From Acidobacteriaceae bacterium (lineage in GTDB: Bacteria > Acidobacteriota > Terriglobia > Terriglobales > Acidobacteriaceae): a stretch of DNA of 64,000 nt. Positions 1 to 8,094 of this stretch are shown piece by piece. A program made the position numbers and the translations under genes. The stretch is from the NCBI GenBank assembly GCA_003132445.1, contig PKXU01000088.1:105942-169941 (forward strand). The letters run 5' to 3'. The notes below the pieces were generated by a model, which was not told the DNA's origin, did no database searches, and saw nothing but the letters and a program-made list of their open reading frames with translations. Numbering within the stretch: the first letter of the stretch is position 1; every line of letters starts with the position of its first letter.

Positions 1-655
1 TGAACTCGGGGTCGTCGGTTTTCGGATTGAGGCTCCCGCCCATGAACACTAGCTCCTTTGCCAGACTTGCGAACGCGGGGTCGATCGAGATGGCTAGCGC
101 TAGATTGGTCATAGGGCCGCCTTCATAGATAGTGACCTCGTGCGGATATTTGTGGACCATGCGCGAAAGAAAGTGCGCGGCGTCCTCATCCGCTGGCTTC
201 GTTGTGGGCTTACCCTCGGGCATTTCGCCCAACTGATCTGGCGGGTGATATCGTTGCGGAGTCCACGCACCCAGCCACACCACGGAGCCGTACTGCTGCT
301 CCCAAAGTTCCGTTTCTTCCTTGCGGCGTACCAACGGATATTCCGCTCCCGGCACCACCGGAATGTCGGTTCGTCCAATGATCTCGAGCGTGCGCAAGGT
401 ATGGGCGACTTCCTCGTGCAACCAGCCATCGCCGGTCACGACGGTTACGCCGAGCACTTCGGTTTGTGGCGACTGAATAAGCAGTAAGATGGCTTGCTGA
501 TCGCTGCCTCCTGGTCCAGCTGCATCCTGATCGATAATGATCTTGCGCTTCGCGGAAGACTGTTGACTCCACACGGAAAGACACGTCAACAGCAGCACCG
601 CGATCGCCGACAGCCGGACCCTCAGTCGAAGCAGTCTCACTCGAACCAGCTTCAT
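1..655 (-). CDS. Secreted nucleoside hydrolase-like protein (3' end outside window)
   Basis: Inosine/uridine-type nucleoside hydrolases cleave the N-glycosidic bond of ribonucleosides. The minus-strand frame starts at ATG 655 with GGAGG directly before it and runs off the left edge (about 218 codons seen). The N-terminus is a signal peptide (basic MKLVRVRLLRLRVR, hydrophobic core, Ala/Ser-Gln boundary), so export is likely. Family blocks follow: an Asp-rich start (IIIDQDAAGPGGSDQQA), GRTDIPVVPGAEYPL, and GPMTNLALAISIDP followed by LVFMGG near the edge. The first block is not the usual DTDPGxDD: it has an inserted AAGPGGS and a single Asp before Gln-Gln, so calcium binding and activity may differ. 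No operon partner is visible; the next gene upstream is divergent. Confidence 0.8.
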   Translation of the reverse strand, partial: MKLVRVRLLRLRVRLSAIAVLLLTCLSVWSQQSSAKRKIIIDQDAAGPGGSDQQAILLLIQSPQTEVLGVTVVTGDGWLHEEVAHTLRTLEIIGRTDIPVVPGAEYPLVRRKEETELWEQQYGSVVWLGAWTPQRYHPPDQLGEMPEGKPTTKPADEDAAHFLSRMVHKYPHEVTIYEGGPMTNLALAISIDPAFASLAKELVFMGGSLNPKTDDPEF

Positions 656-772
656 CCTCCGCACCTCCGGGTACTTCGAAAATAGGACGCACACGAGTTT
701 CGCCAGAATATTTGCGAGAGATTGCATTCTATTTTGTGATGCGTGAATCCGGCCAGTGCTTTAGGTGGGTGC

Positions 773-803
773 CCCACTTCTCGCTTCTTTTGCGAGAAGT
801 GGG
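773..803. repeat. Intergenic hairpin repeat (CCCACTTCTCGC type)
   Basis: A perfect 12-bp stem, CCCACTTCTCGC / GCGAGAAGTGGG, with a 7-base loop lies in the divergent spacer between the nucleoside hydrolase and the TPR gene. A related stem (CCCACGTCTC / GAGACGTGGG) occurs at 46504-46534, so this is probably a dispersed repeat rather than a gene-specific operator. It falls in an open frame that extends upstream of the TPR gene, which argues that the true start of that gene is downstream. Confidence 0.7.
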
Positions 804-862
804 ATCTCACAGGCGCAGGTTGCGAGAGACCCACTCGAAAGATAGAATTTCGGTCCAGGCAC

Positions 863-2476
863 ATGGGAAGCAACCTCATTGCAGTGCGGAGAATTATTCC
901 CTTTGTGCTCTTTGCCGTGCTCTCTCCGTTTGTATATTCCCAGGAGACAGGGAAGTCAGCATCATTGCGCGGGATAGTTCGCGACTCTCAAGGCAAAGCG
1001 GTTGCAGGCGCGACCCTTCGTTTGGAGAACAAAGGCGAAATGCAAGGCGCGCAGTCGGATGCACAGGGGAATTACAGTTTCGCGGCGGTTCGCGGCGGAG
1101 TCTATGCTTTGCGGGCGGGCATGCCCGGATACGCGGACACGGAAATTCCTGCACTCTTTTTTGCTGCGAGAGAAACAAAGAATGTCGATCTCATCCTATT
1201 GCCGGCTAAATCCTTAGCATCGCAATCGGCGGAAGCACCGCGGTTTTTCGATGAGCCGCAATTTGCAGTGGCCGGCGTCACCGATACGACAAATCTCGGC
1301 GGCCATGGCTCCAACACGATGGTCCGAACGCGTGAAACGCTGGCCAAAGAAACGTTATCGCTGAACTTATCTCTGAACAACACTTCGGCGTTACCCTCAT
1401 CCGGAACCGAGCAAGAAAAATCGCTGCGTGAACGCGTGGCGCGTGAACCGCATAGTCTCGAGGCAAACTATCTTCTGGGAAAGCAGCTGAACGAGAACGC
1501 CAAAGCTCACGACGCCATTCCGTACCTGGAGCGCGCCCACGAACTCAAGCCCGGCGACTATGACAGTTCTTACGAACTAGCATTAGCCGATGAGCACGCA
1601 GGCAATTTTGAAAACGCGCGCGACCAAGCGCAAGTATTGCTGTCGCATGCCGACAAGGCCGAACTGCATCACTTGCTCGCAGATGCGCAAGAGAAGCTGG
1701 GGAATTCTCTGGACGCTGTGCGCGAGTACGAGCGCGCAGCTGAACTCGACCCGCGCGAGACATATATATTTGACTGGGGTTCGGAGCTTTTATTGCATCA
1801 TGCGCCTGAACCCGCCGTCGACGTTTTCACCAAAGGCAATCAGCTTTTCCCGCATTCCGTGCGCATGCTGATTGCACTGAGTGCTGCCTGGTTTTCGCGC
1901 GGATCCTACGATCACGCTGTGCAGCGAATTTGCGAAGCCTCTGATCTGAATCCGAATGATCCCATGCCCTATTTGTTCATGGGCAAGATGCAGATCGCGG
2001 AGCCTGAGCCCTCCCAACAAATCGTCGACAAATTGCGGCGCTTCGTTGCCTTGCAACCCGAGAATGCCGAAGCGAATTATTACTATGCAGTCGCACTTTG
2101 GCCGCTGCGCGGTGTATCCCAGGATGCGGCGCGCGCGGCGCAGATCGAATCCTTACTCAATCATGCGACTCATCTCGATCCGAAATTTGCCGCCGCTTAC
2201 CTGCAGCTGGGAATTCTGCATGCGGAGGAAAAAGATTATCCGCGGGCGATTTCCGATTATCAGCAAGCCATTCATTTGGACCCGAAGATGGAGGACGCCC
2301 ACTATCGGCTGGCGCAGGCTTATCGCCAGGTGGGAGATACAGGCAAGTCTACGGCGGAGTTGCAGATTTATGAGCAGATCGCCAAAGAGTCGGCGCAGGA
2401 GCTGGAACGCAGCCGTCATGAGATTCGGCAGTTCGTGTATGTCCTGCGCGACCAAAGTCCGACCCTGGCCCACTAG
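863..2476 (+). CDS. Secreted carboxypeptidase-regulatory-like/TPR protein
   Basis: A 537-residue exported protein of unknown specific role. The ATG at 863 is chosen because it gives a signal peptide (MGSNLIAVRRIIPFVLFAVL, cleavage after VYSQ); the open frame continues upstream through a hairpin repeat. Residues about 33-115 form a carboxypeptidase-regulatory-like beta sandwich (SLRGIVRDSQGKAVAGATL...GNYSF...LRAGMPGY). From about residue 185 to the end are TPR-type helical repeats (for example YLLGKQLNENAKAHDAIPYL and AAYLQLGILHAEEKDYPRAI), the usual module for protein-protein contact. This CarboxypepD-reg plus TPR combination is common among acidobacterial secreted proteins. It stands alone on the plus strand. 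Confidence 0.8.
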   Translation: MGSNLIAVRRIIPFVLFAVLSPFVYSQETGKSASLRGIVRDSQGKAVAGATLRLENKGEMQGAQSDAQGNYSFAAVRGGVYALRAGMPGYADTEIPALFFAARETKNVDLILLPAKSLASQSAEAPRFFDEPQFAVAGVTDTTNLGGHGSNTMVRTRETLAKETLSLNLSLNNTSALPSSGTEQEKSLRERVAREPHSLEANYLLGKQLNENAKAHDAIPYLERAHELKPGDYDSSYELALADEHAGNFENARDQAQVLLSHADKAELHHLLADAQEKLGNSLDAVREYERAAELDPRETYIFDWGSELLLHHAPEPAVDVFTKGNQLFPHSVRMLIALSAAWFSRGSYDHAVQRICEASDLNPNDPMPYLFMGKMQIAEPEPSQQIVDKLRRFVALQPENAEANYYYAVALWPLRGVSQDAARAAQIESLLNHATHLDPKFAAAYLQLGILHAEEKDYPRAISDYQQAIHLDPKMEDAHYRLAQAYRQVGDTGKSTAELQIYEQIAKESAQELERSRHEIRQFVYVLRDQSPTLAH

Positions 2477-2540
2477 TTCAGATACTGGCTCTGGTAGGTT
2501 AAAGGGCGGCAAGTCGGACCTGTAGATTTGTGCGTGCGAG

Positions 2541-2582
2541 ATCCTTCCCTCCGCCTGAAAAACGGCTACGGTCAGGACGACG
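2541..2582 (-). repeat. Dispersed TCATCCTGAGCG-type repeat, degenerate copy
   Basis: Read on the minus strand this is CGTCGTCCTGACCGTAGCC followed by GTTTTTCAGGCGGAGGGAAGGAT. It matches other copies in the window (14330-14375, 32158-32222, 43198-43248, 60868-60915) built on the plan TCATCCTGAGCG...TCAGGCGGA...GAAGGATC. It lies between the TPR gene and the DUF507 pair. Confidence 0.6.
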
Positions 2583-2707
2583 CCCTTCCAGAGAGCGCAC
2601 ACGACTAACAGTCCCGCTATGGAACCGCGCTCCGCACTGGCTTCGGCTGTGTTACACTTTTTGGTTCATACTGACAAATTGTTGCACGCAGGACTCCCAA
2701 TCCACAC

Positions 2708-2986
2708 ATGCTCTTGTCGAAAGGATATGTGGGCTATCTGGCCCGCGAAGTCACCAAGAAACTGATTGCCGGCAAGTTCATCGAAACCTCGGCCATTCCC
2801 GCAGTGACCGAGCGGGTGAATGCGGCGTTGGTCGACGAACTCTCGCTGGAAGACCGCATCAATGACGAAGTGCGCGTGATTCTCGAGGCCTATTCCGAGG
2901 AGATGCGCAACAGCGGCGCCAATTACCAGGAAATGTTCCGCAAGGTTAAGACTGAACTGGTGCGCAAGTACAAGGCGGTGCTGTGA
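2708..2986 (+). CDS. DUF507 family protein (first of a tandem pair)
   Basis: A 92-residue soluble, charged, helical protein. It matches the DUF507 pattern: an N-terminal LSKGYVGYLAREVTKKL helix, then a middle stretch of acidic residues, then a C-terminal helix ending in EMFRKVKTELVRKYK. The family occurs in acidobacteria, Aquificae and deltaproteobacteria and has no known function. The ATG start fits the family length. The next gene is a paralogue and overlaps it by 4 bases (GTGA), implying translational coupling and perhaps a heteromer. No signal peptide, so cytoplasmic. Confidence 0.85.
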   Translation: MLLSKGYVGYLAREVTKKLIAGKFIETSAIPAVTERVNAALVDELSLEDRINDEVRVILEAYSEEMRNSGANYQEMFRKVKTELVRKYKAVL

Positions 2987-3258
2987 GACTCAGCCGCGAT
3001 AAAGTCAACGTGCTGGCCCGGGCCGTTTCCGAGGTGCTCAAGCAGATGGACGAGGTCGAGTTCATCGAAGATCCAAATACTATCCGCCAGGAAACGCGCA
3101 AGATTCTCGAAGAACTGCTCAATCAGGAAGCCAGAATCGACGTCGCCGCCCGCCAGAAAATCGAGAGCCAGAAACGCACCATCCTCGAAGGCTCGCAAGA
3201 GTGGGACATTCTTTACCGCAAGTATTACAACGAGGAAGTTAAGAAGCTGGGCGTTTAG
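2983..3258 (+). CDS. DUF507 family protein (second of a tandem pair)
   Basis: A 91-residue paralogue of the preceding gene. It has the same layout: MRLSRDKVNVLARAVSEVL helix, acidic centre (MDEVEFIEDPNTIRQETRKI), and a C-terminal helix with EWDILYRKYYNEEVKKLGV. The GTG start sits inside the stop of the upstream gene (GTGA overlap), so the two are almost certainly co-translated. The function is unknown. A short convergent spacer separates it from the next gene. Confidence 0.85.
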   Translation: MRLSRDKVNVLARAVSEVLKQMDEVEFIEDPNTIRQETRKILEELLNQEARIDVAARQKIESQKRTILEGSQEWDILYRKYYNEEVKKLGV

Positions 3259-3297
3259 CGCCTCCGATTGCGACTCTTCGTTTTCGCTGTTCTCAAT

Positions 3298-4155
3298 CTA
3301 AGGGATTAATTTCAGTTCAATGGTTGTCAGGTTGCGAACCGAGCGCGCTGGGCGCTTGTCCTCTGTAACTACCAGTTTCAGCGGACCGGAGTGACCGTCG
3401 AGCGGTTTGCCATTCATCGTGTCGGCGACCAGAACTTCTCCGGGATGAAAACTGGGATCGACTTCGGCCAAGGCCAGAATGGCCTGATATCCATCCGCGC
3501 CGGTCGCGACCACGAAGTTCGTAAGCGCCTCGCCATGAAGTTCGCTGCCGATGGGCGCACCCACTTTGCTGAGAAGATCGGATAGGCGAACGCCCGAGTA
3601 AGTCTCATCGGCGTTGGTGTGCGTGTTGTGGAAAATCGCCGTAATGTGCGGCATCGATTTCAAGTCCGCCAGCGAGAATGCCGTCGGATCGTGGTACGGA
3701 TAAGCTAATACGAGCAGACGATCTTTCCCCGACATCGGCGGCGAATCCGTGATGACCGGCCCCGAACCTGCGGTTCCTCCCACTTCCAGCACAATCTTGA
3801 AAGTCTGTGCCGGCTTCAACTGCGCCGCGCCAGACTGGGGAAGGTCCGCGTTTACCACGTCGAGGTGTGCAACCGCATTCTTAAAACCCGGAACACGCAC
3901 GAAGATCGCGTATCCTCCCGGCTTCAACTGAAGGGCGAGTTTGCCCTGGTCGTCGCTTTCGAGTTTAGAGGCAGCCTGCGGAGCCGGAACCACCCGCACC
4001 TGCGCACGGGCAACCGCGGCCCCGCTCTGATCGGTCACCTGGATTACGGCGGCGACCGCGGCCGTTTGCTGCGCTCGTGGAACTGATGGAAATAGCAGGC
4101 CCAGTGCAATAACAGAAATAAAAGACCGCGTCTTTTTTCGCATGCGGAAAAGCAT
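3298..4155 (-). CDS. Secreted protein: carboxypeptidase-regulatory-like plus oxidoreductase Moco-domain-like
   Basis: 285 residues with a signal peptide (RMRKKTRSFISVIALGLLFPSVPRAQ). Residues about 36-125 look like a carboxypeptidase-regulatory-like domain (VIQVTDQSGAAVARAQVRV...PGGYAIFVRVPGF). The C-terminal half follows the pattern of small molybdopterin oxidoreductase-fold domains: GVRLSDLLSKVGAP, VVATGADGYQAILALAEVDP, GPLKLVVTEDKRPARSVRNL. The cysteine that ligates molybdenum in true sulfite-oxidase relatives is absent, so this is probably a non-enzymatic relative. Start is uncertain: an ATG four codons later (4143) is possible and neither has a good ribosome binding site. Confidence 0.65.
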   Translation of the reverse strand: MLFRMRKKTRSFISVIALGLLFPSVPRAQQTAAVAAVIQVTDQSGAAVARAQVRVVPAPQAASKLESDDQGKLALQLKPGGYAIFVRVPGFKNAVAHLDVVNADLPQSGAAQLKPAQTFKIVLEVGGTAGSGPVITDSPPMSGKDRLLVLAYPYHDPTAFSLADLKSMPHITAIFHNTHTNADETYSGVRLSDLLSKVGAPIGSELHGEALTNFVVATGADGYQAILALAEVDPSFHPGEVLVADTMNGKPLDGHSGPLKLVVTEDKRPARSVRNLTTIELKLIP

Positions 4156-4244
4156 AGCTCAGGCGGGCTTCGATGTCAGCAGGCAGGCTTGGCGAATGCT
4201 GAGGTTGCGTTGTCTCCAGCTTGTTATCCTGTACTTTAAAGACA

Positions 4245-5333
4245 ATGGAGTCGACAAAGACAACCGGCCTGACCGATCTGAAGGGTGTGGTCAAGCGCGC
4301 CGCCGAGGACGCTGGGTTCAACATTGTGGGTATTGCTCCCGCTGCTGACGCTCCGGAGCACAAGTATTTCCCCGAGTGGATTTCCGCTGGCTATGCCGGC
4401 GAGATGAAATACATGGCCGCGCGCGATGAGCACGGCGAATTTAAGCGTGGATCGCTGGCTCGCGTGGCACCGTGGGCGCGAAGTGTCGTGGTTTGTGCCA
4501 TCAACTACAACACCGATCACCCATATTCAACCGAAGAGCACGCACCCGGCTGCGGCTGGATTTCGCGCTATGCTTGGAGCCGCGAAGACTATCACGACGC
4601 TGTGCTTCGTCGTCTGCAGCAGCTTGAGGCCGCGTTGCAACAATCTGTGCCTACAGATTTTCAGCCGGTTCTGACTCGCAGCTATGTAGATACGGGCCCG
4701 ATCGTGGAGCGTGTTTATGCGAAGTACGCGGGCGTGGGATGGATCGGCAAGAATACCTGCATCATCAATCAGAAAAAAGGCTCGTGGCTTTTCCTCGGAG
4801 TGATTCTCACGTCGCTTCAACTTGTGCCCGACATTCCTGCGCCGGACCGCTGCGGGAGCTGCACTCGTTGCATAGAAGCATGCCCGACTGAAGCGCTGAC
4901 GGAACCATACCAGCTCGACTCCAACAAATGCATTTCTTATCTCACGATCGAAAAACGGGGTTCAATTCCGGAGGGTCTCCGCGCTGGAATGGGTCGTCAT
5001 GTCTTCGGCTGCGACATTTGCCAGGACGTTTGCCCGTGGAACCGTAAAGCGCCTACGTCGACGGCGGCTGAGTTCGAGCCACGCGCGGGCCTTGTCAATC
5101 CCGACCTTGCCTGGCTCGCCGAAATCTCGGCAGAAGAATTTCATGTGGCCTTTCGCGGATCGCCAATCCGCCGCACCAAGCGTTCCGGATTAAGGCGCAA
5201 TGCCGCCATTGCCCTGGGAAACAGTGGTGAGCAACAGTTCCTGCCTCTTCTCAAGCGACTTGCGGACGATGAAGATGAATCTGTCGCGGAGAGCGCACAA
5301 TGGGCGGTAACGCAATTGACGCATCCCGAGTGA
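4245..5333 (+). CDS. queG: Epoxyqueuosine reductase QueG
   Basis: Catalyses the last step of queuosine synthesis, reducing epoxyqueuosine to queuosine in tRNA with a cobalamin cofactor. 362 residues from ATG 4245, close to the usual family length; a TTG eight codons earlier is less likely. Two ferredoxin-type [4Fe-4S] clusters are evident: CGSCTRCIEACP (about residues 203-214) plus a later Cys (NKCISY), and CDICQDVCPWN (about 255-265). The N-terminal cobalamin-binding region includes GIAPAADAP and the conserved RSYVDTGPIVERVYAKYAG. The last about 45 residues form a HEAT-like repeat (LKRLADDEDESVAESAQWAV), as in many QueG proteins. Cytoplasmic, stand-alone gene. Confidence 0.95.
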   Translation: MESTKTTGLTDLKGVVKRAAEDAGFNIVGIAPAADAPEHKYFPEWISAGYAGEMKYMAARDEHGEFKRGSLARVAPWARSVVVCAINYNTDHPYSTEEHAPGCGWISRYAWSREDYHDAVLRRLQQLEAALQQSVPTDFQPVLTRSYVDTGPIVERVYAKYAGVGWIGKNTCIINQKKGSWLFLGVILTSLQLVPDIPAPDRCGSCTRCIEACPTEALTEPYQLDSNKCISYLTIEKRGSIPEGLRAGMGRHVFGCDICQDVCPWNRKAPTSTAAEFEPRAGLVNPDLAWLAEISAEEFHVAFRGSPIRRTKRSGLRRNAAIALGNSGEQQFLPLLKRLADDEDESVAESAQWAVTQLTHPE

Positions 5334-5497
5334 ACTCGCCTTCATCGAATACTTACTTCGCATTGTCTTCGCTCAGTCTACGGGAAGTTTTAGCTCGCTG
5401 TACTGCAACTTAGGTAACTGGTTTTTACGATTACCAGCAACTAAACTTTGGCTAAAGGGTTCTTATTAGCTGAGTTAGTCTAGCCATAGGGGGAAGT

Positions 5498-6865
5498 ATG
5501 TTGTCACGCCACATTGGAACGATGCGGCGCGTTTTTATTAAGTTAGCGGTGATGCTTCTTGCTTCTGCCTCTTTGGCGAGCGCTTCCGCTACTCTTCTTT
5601 TGGAAGAACCCTACGGGCACATGGGGTTGTTTACTGCGACTGGCCATGCCGCGGTTTATCTTTCCGGCATCTGCGCCGATACTCCAGTGCTTCTGCGCCA
5701 CTGCGCTCCCGGAGAAACGGGAATCGTCCTCAGCCGCTACGACGGCGTGGGGGGGTACGATTGGGTGGCGATTCCCCTGATCCCCTATTTGTACGCGGTC
5801 GAACGTCCCGAAGACGTGCCGCTATTTGCCAACGCGAAGATGGCGGCGTTTCTGCGCGACCGTTACCGGCGCAAGTATCTTGAAGATATCGTGCCCGACG
5901 GAAAGAATGGCGCGGCTCCCGGTGGCAATTGGTATCAGCTGGTCGGGTCTTCCTATGACCGCGCCATCTATGGTTTCGAAATTGAAACAACTCCCGAACA
6001 AGATGATGCTCTGATCCGCAAATATAACGCGACGCCGAATGTGTCGCATTTCCACCTGGCTACGAATAACTGCGCCGACTTCGCCAAAGGAGTGCTTAAT
6101 TTTTATTATCCGAAATCTCTGCATCGCAGCCTGGTCGCCGATGTCGGCATCACTACGCCGAAACAGATTTCGAAAATGCTGACTAAGTTCAGCGCGCGAC
6201 ATCCGGAGCTGGAGTTTTCCCGAATCATCATCTCGCAGGTGCCTGGTTCCATGCCGCGCAGCACGAATGTCCATGGAGTTGTGGAATCGTTTCTCAAATC
6301 GAAAAAGTATATTGTGCCCAGCGCAGTGTTGAATCCGATCTTTGCCGGGTGCGTGGCGGCGGTTTATGTCGGCACTGGTGGCGGCCACTTCGAGCCGGCC
6401 CGCAACGCTATGATCTTCGAAGGGGGCAGTGACCCAGAGCGTCCGTTAGATGCTGAAGATCGCCGCGCTTACCAGCAGCAGTTGAAACATTTCCTGGCCG
6501 ACGCCTATCCTGAAACGCCGCGACGCAAGGCCGACAAGATGTGGGCGAAGCTGCAAGCGAAAGCTAAAACGGGCGTGGACGACCAAGGCAGGCCGATCCT
6601 TGATATGCGGATCGGGGATAGTCTGGTGCGGGTCGGCGTATCCGCCAACAATGTTTTGAACGGCACCGTTCCGCTGGAAGTGGAGCGGGAGCTCCTGGAG
6701 GCTCGTCTAGAGGCGGAATTGCGCGGCCGATCGGCTCAGCAACTCTCCGAACAACAGGTGTCGCGCGATTGGGATCTGCTGCAAGAAACTATGGCAGAGA
6801 AGGATTCCCCGATTGCCCTAAGAATCACTCCACGCTCTGAGAATGTTCGGGGAAACCAGCCGTAA
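5498..6865 (+). CDS. Secreted protein with His...NCADF pattern, possible permuted papain-like fold
   Basis: 455 residues preceded by AGGGGGAAGT and ATG, a good ribosome binding site. The N-terminus is a signal peptide (MRRVFIKLAVMLLASASLASASA). Near the mature N-terminus is GHAAVYLSG, and about 130 residues later FHLATNNCADFAKGVLNFYYP. A His that precedes a Cys in an NCxxF context is the order found in circularly permuted NlpC/P60 and related papain-fold enzymes, so a cysteine hydrolase acting on the envelope is possible. This is an inference from two motifs. The C-terminal about 120 residues are charged and helical with no recognised domain. Confidence 0.6.
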   Translation: MLSRHIGTMRRVFIKLAVMLLASASLASASATLLLEEPYGHMGLFTATGHAAVYLSGICADTPVLLRHCAPGETGIVLSRYDGVGGYDWVAIPLIPYLYAVERPEDVPLFANAKMAAFLRDRYRRKYLEDIVPDGKNGAAPGGNWYQLVGSSYDRAIYGFEIETTPEQDDALIRKYNATPNVSHFHLATNNCADFAKGVLNFYYPKSLHRSLVADVGITTPKQISKMLTKFSARHPELEFSRIIISQVPGSMPRSTNVHGVVESFLKSKKYIVPSAVLNPIFAGCVAAVYVGTGGGHFEPARNAMIFEGGSDPERPLDAEDRRAYQQQLKHFLADAYPETPRRKADKMWAKLQAKAKTGVDDQGRPILDMRIGDSLVRVGVSANNVLNGTVPLEVERELLEARLEAELRGRSAQQLSEQQVSRDWDLLQETMAEKDSPIALRITPRSENVRGNQP

Positions 6866-6927
6866 CCCGCTTTAATCTCTAAACGTAGTGGGGCGCGTCG
6901 TTATTATCTTCGCTTATTGCTCTTCGC

Positions 6928-7776
6928 TTATTGCTCTTGGGGAGGCCGTTGCGGGAGGGCCTGACCCGGCCCCAGCGGTTGACCGGATTGTTGCTGCTGC
7001 TGGAGTTGCAATTGCCGTTGCTGCATCTCCTGCAGCATTTGCTGCGGCGTTTTCACCCCAGGCTGATCCGCAGGGGGTGGCGTCTGTTCCGCTTCCGCGG
7101 CCGCCTGGTCTGCGGCATCATCTTCCGTCGCTTCCGCTTCGTTCGCCTCACCTGGCCCGCCCGGGTGTGGACCGTTCGGTTGCTCTGCGACTGCCGGCGT
7201 ATTCGGGGCAGCATTATCGGGTCCAGTTTTTGCCACTAAGACGACTCGCGTAAGCACTGTGTTGTCTGCGGGAGATCCCAAGATCACGTAATTGAACCGA
7301 GACCCGTTTAAAAGTTCGGCCACAACCTCTCGTGCCGGACCAGGTCCCAGATGAGTTACCACTCGTTCCGTCGCCGCCGGAATCTCAATTTCTGCTCCCG
7401 TCTGTTTGCGGACGGCTCGCAAAATGTCACCGAGTGTGGAGTTGGGCGCGACGATGGTTAACTGCGAATTCTGATAACTCACCTGCGGGGGCACGGGAGA
7501 CATCGAATCCAGTGGAACCTGCTGGACTGGACCGGTAGGTCCCGAGGGCAGGGGCGCCAGCGGAGGTTTTTGCGGTTTCTTTGTCTTTCTCGTCTTCGGC
7601 GCGTTCGTCTTCGGCTGGTTCGTCTGGGTCTGGTTCGTCGGCTGGATTAGCGGGGGCTGGCTTTGCGCGGTTTGCGGGGAGTCGGCGCGTGCCGGGCTGA
7701 ACACCCCAAGGCACGACGAAATCAGGCACAGGAGAAGGATTTCACCGAGTCTCTTGAATTTCCGCCTCCCGCTCAT
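6928..7776 (-). CDS. Secreted STN-like domain protein with Pro/Gln-rich tails
   Basis: 282 residues with a signal peptide (MSGRRKFKRLGEILLLCLISSCLGVFSPARA). A Pro/Thr/Lys-rich linker (about 35-80) leads to a compact domain at about 100-180 (QLTIVAPNSTLGDILRAVRK...EVVAELLNGSRFNYVILG). This resembles the short secretin/TonB N-terminal (STN) domain seen in secretins and TonB receptors. The last about 100 residues are low complexity: Ala/Glu-rich, then QQRQLQLQQQQQSGQ, then Pro-rich. Two direct copies of CTTCGCTTATTGCT overlap the stop codon at 6928. The role is unknown; it may be a periplasmic adaptor. Confidence 0.65.
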   Translation of the reverse strand: MSGRRKFKRLGEILLLCLISSCLGVFSPARADSPQTAQSQPPLIQPTNQTQTNQPKTNAPKTRKTKKPQKPPLAPLPSGPTGPVQQVPLDSMSPVPPQVSYQNSQLTIVAPNSTLGDILRAVRKQTGAEIEIPAATERVVTHLGPGPAREVVAELLNGSRFNYVILGSPADNTVLTRVVLVAKTGPDNAAPNTPAVAEQPNGPHPGGPGEANEAEATEDDAADQAAAEAEQTPPPADQPGVKTPQQMLQEMQQRQLQLQQQQQSGQPLGPGQALPQRPPQEQ

Positions 7777-8094
7777 GCTACTCCTCCCAGAAATCTGCCA
7801 ACAACAAAAGCGCCAGGACTTGCTTCATCCAATCTTACCATCGCCGGTGCAGCGTTGGATGCCGCATCATCCCGACGCATGATGCTGCTGCATAATCCTA
7901 TTGGAAAGAACGCCTTAACGGCTGCCTCTTGCATTCTTTGATGCCACGCATACCGCGTGTTGCGAAGACAAATTCCGCAAGGGGATCACAGTCAACCATT
8001 TCCTTTGATGCTCAATCTTACAAGCGAAGGCTGAAGCAAGGTAAACTGGACCTAGCGTTTCAAAAATCGAGGAAAGTAAAGGCGGAGTTCATCT

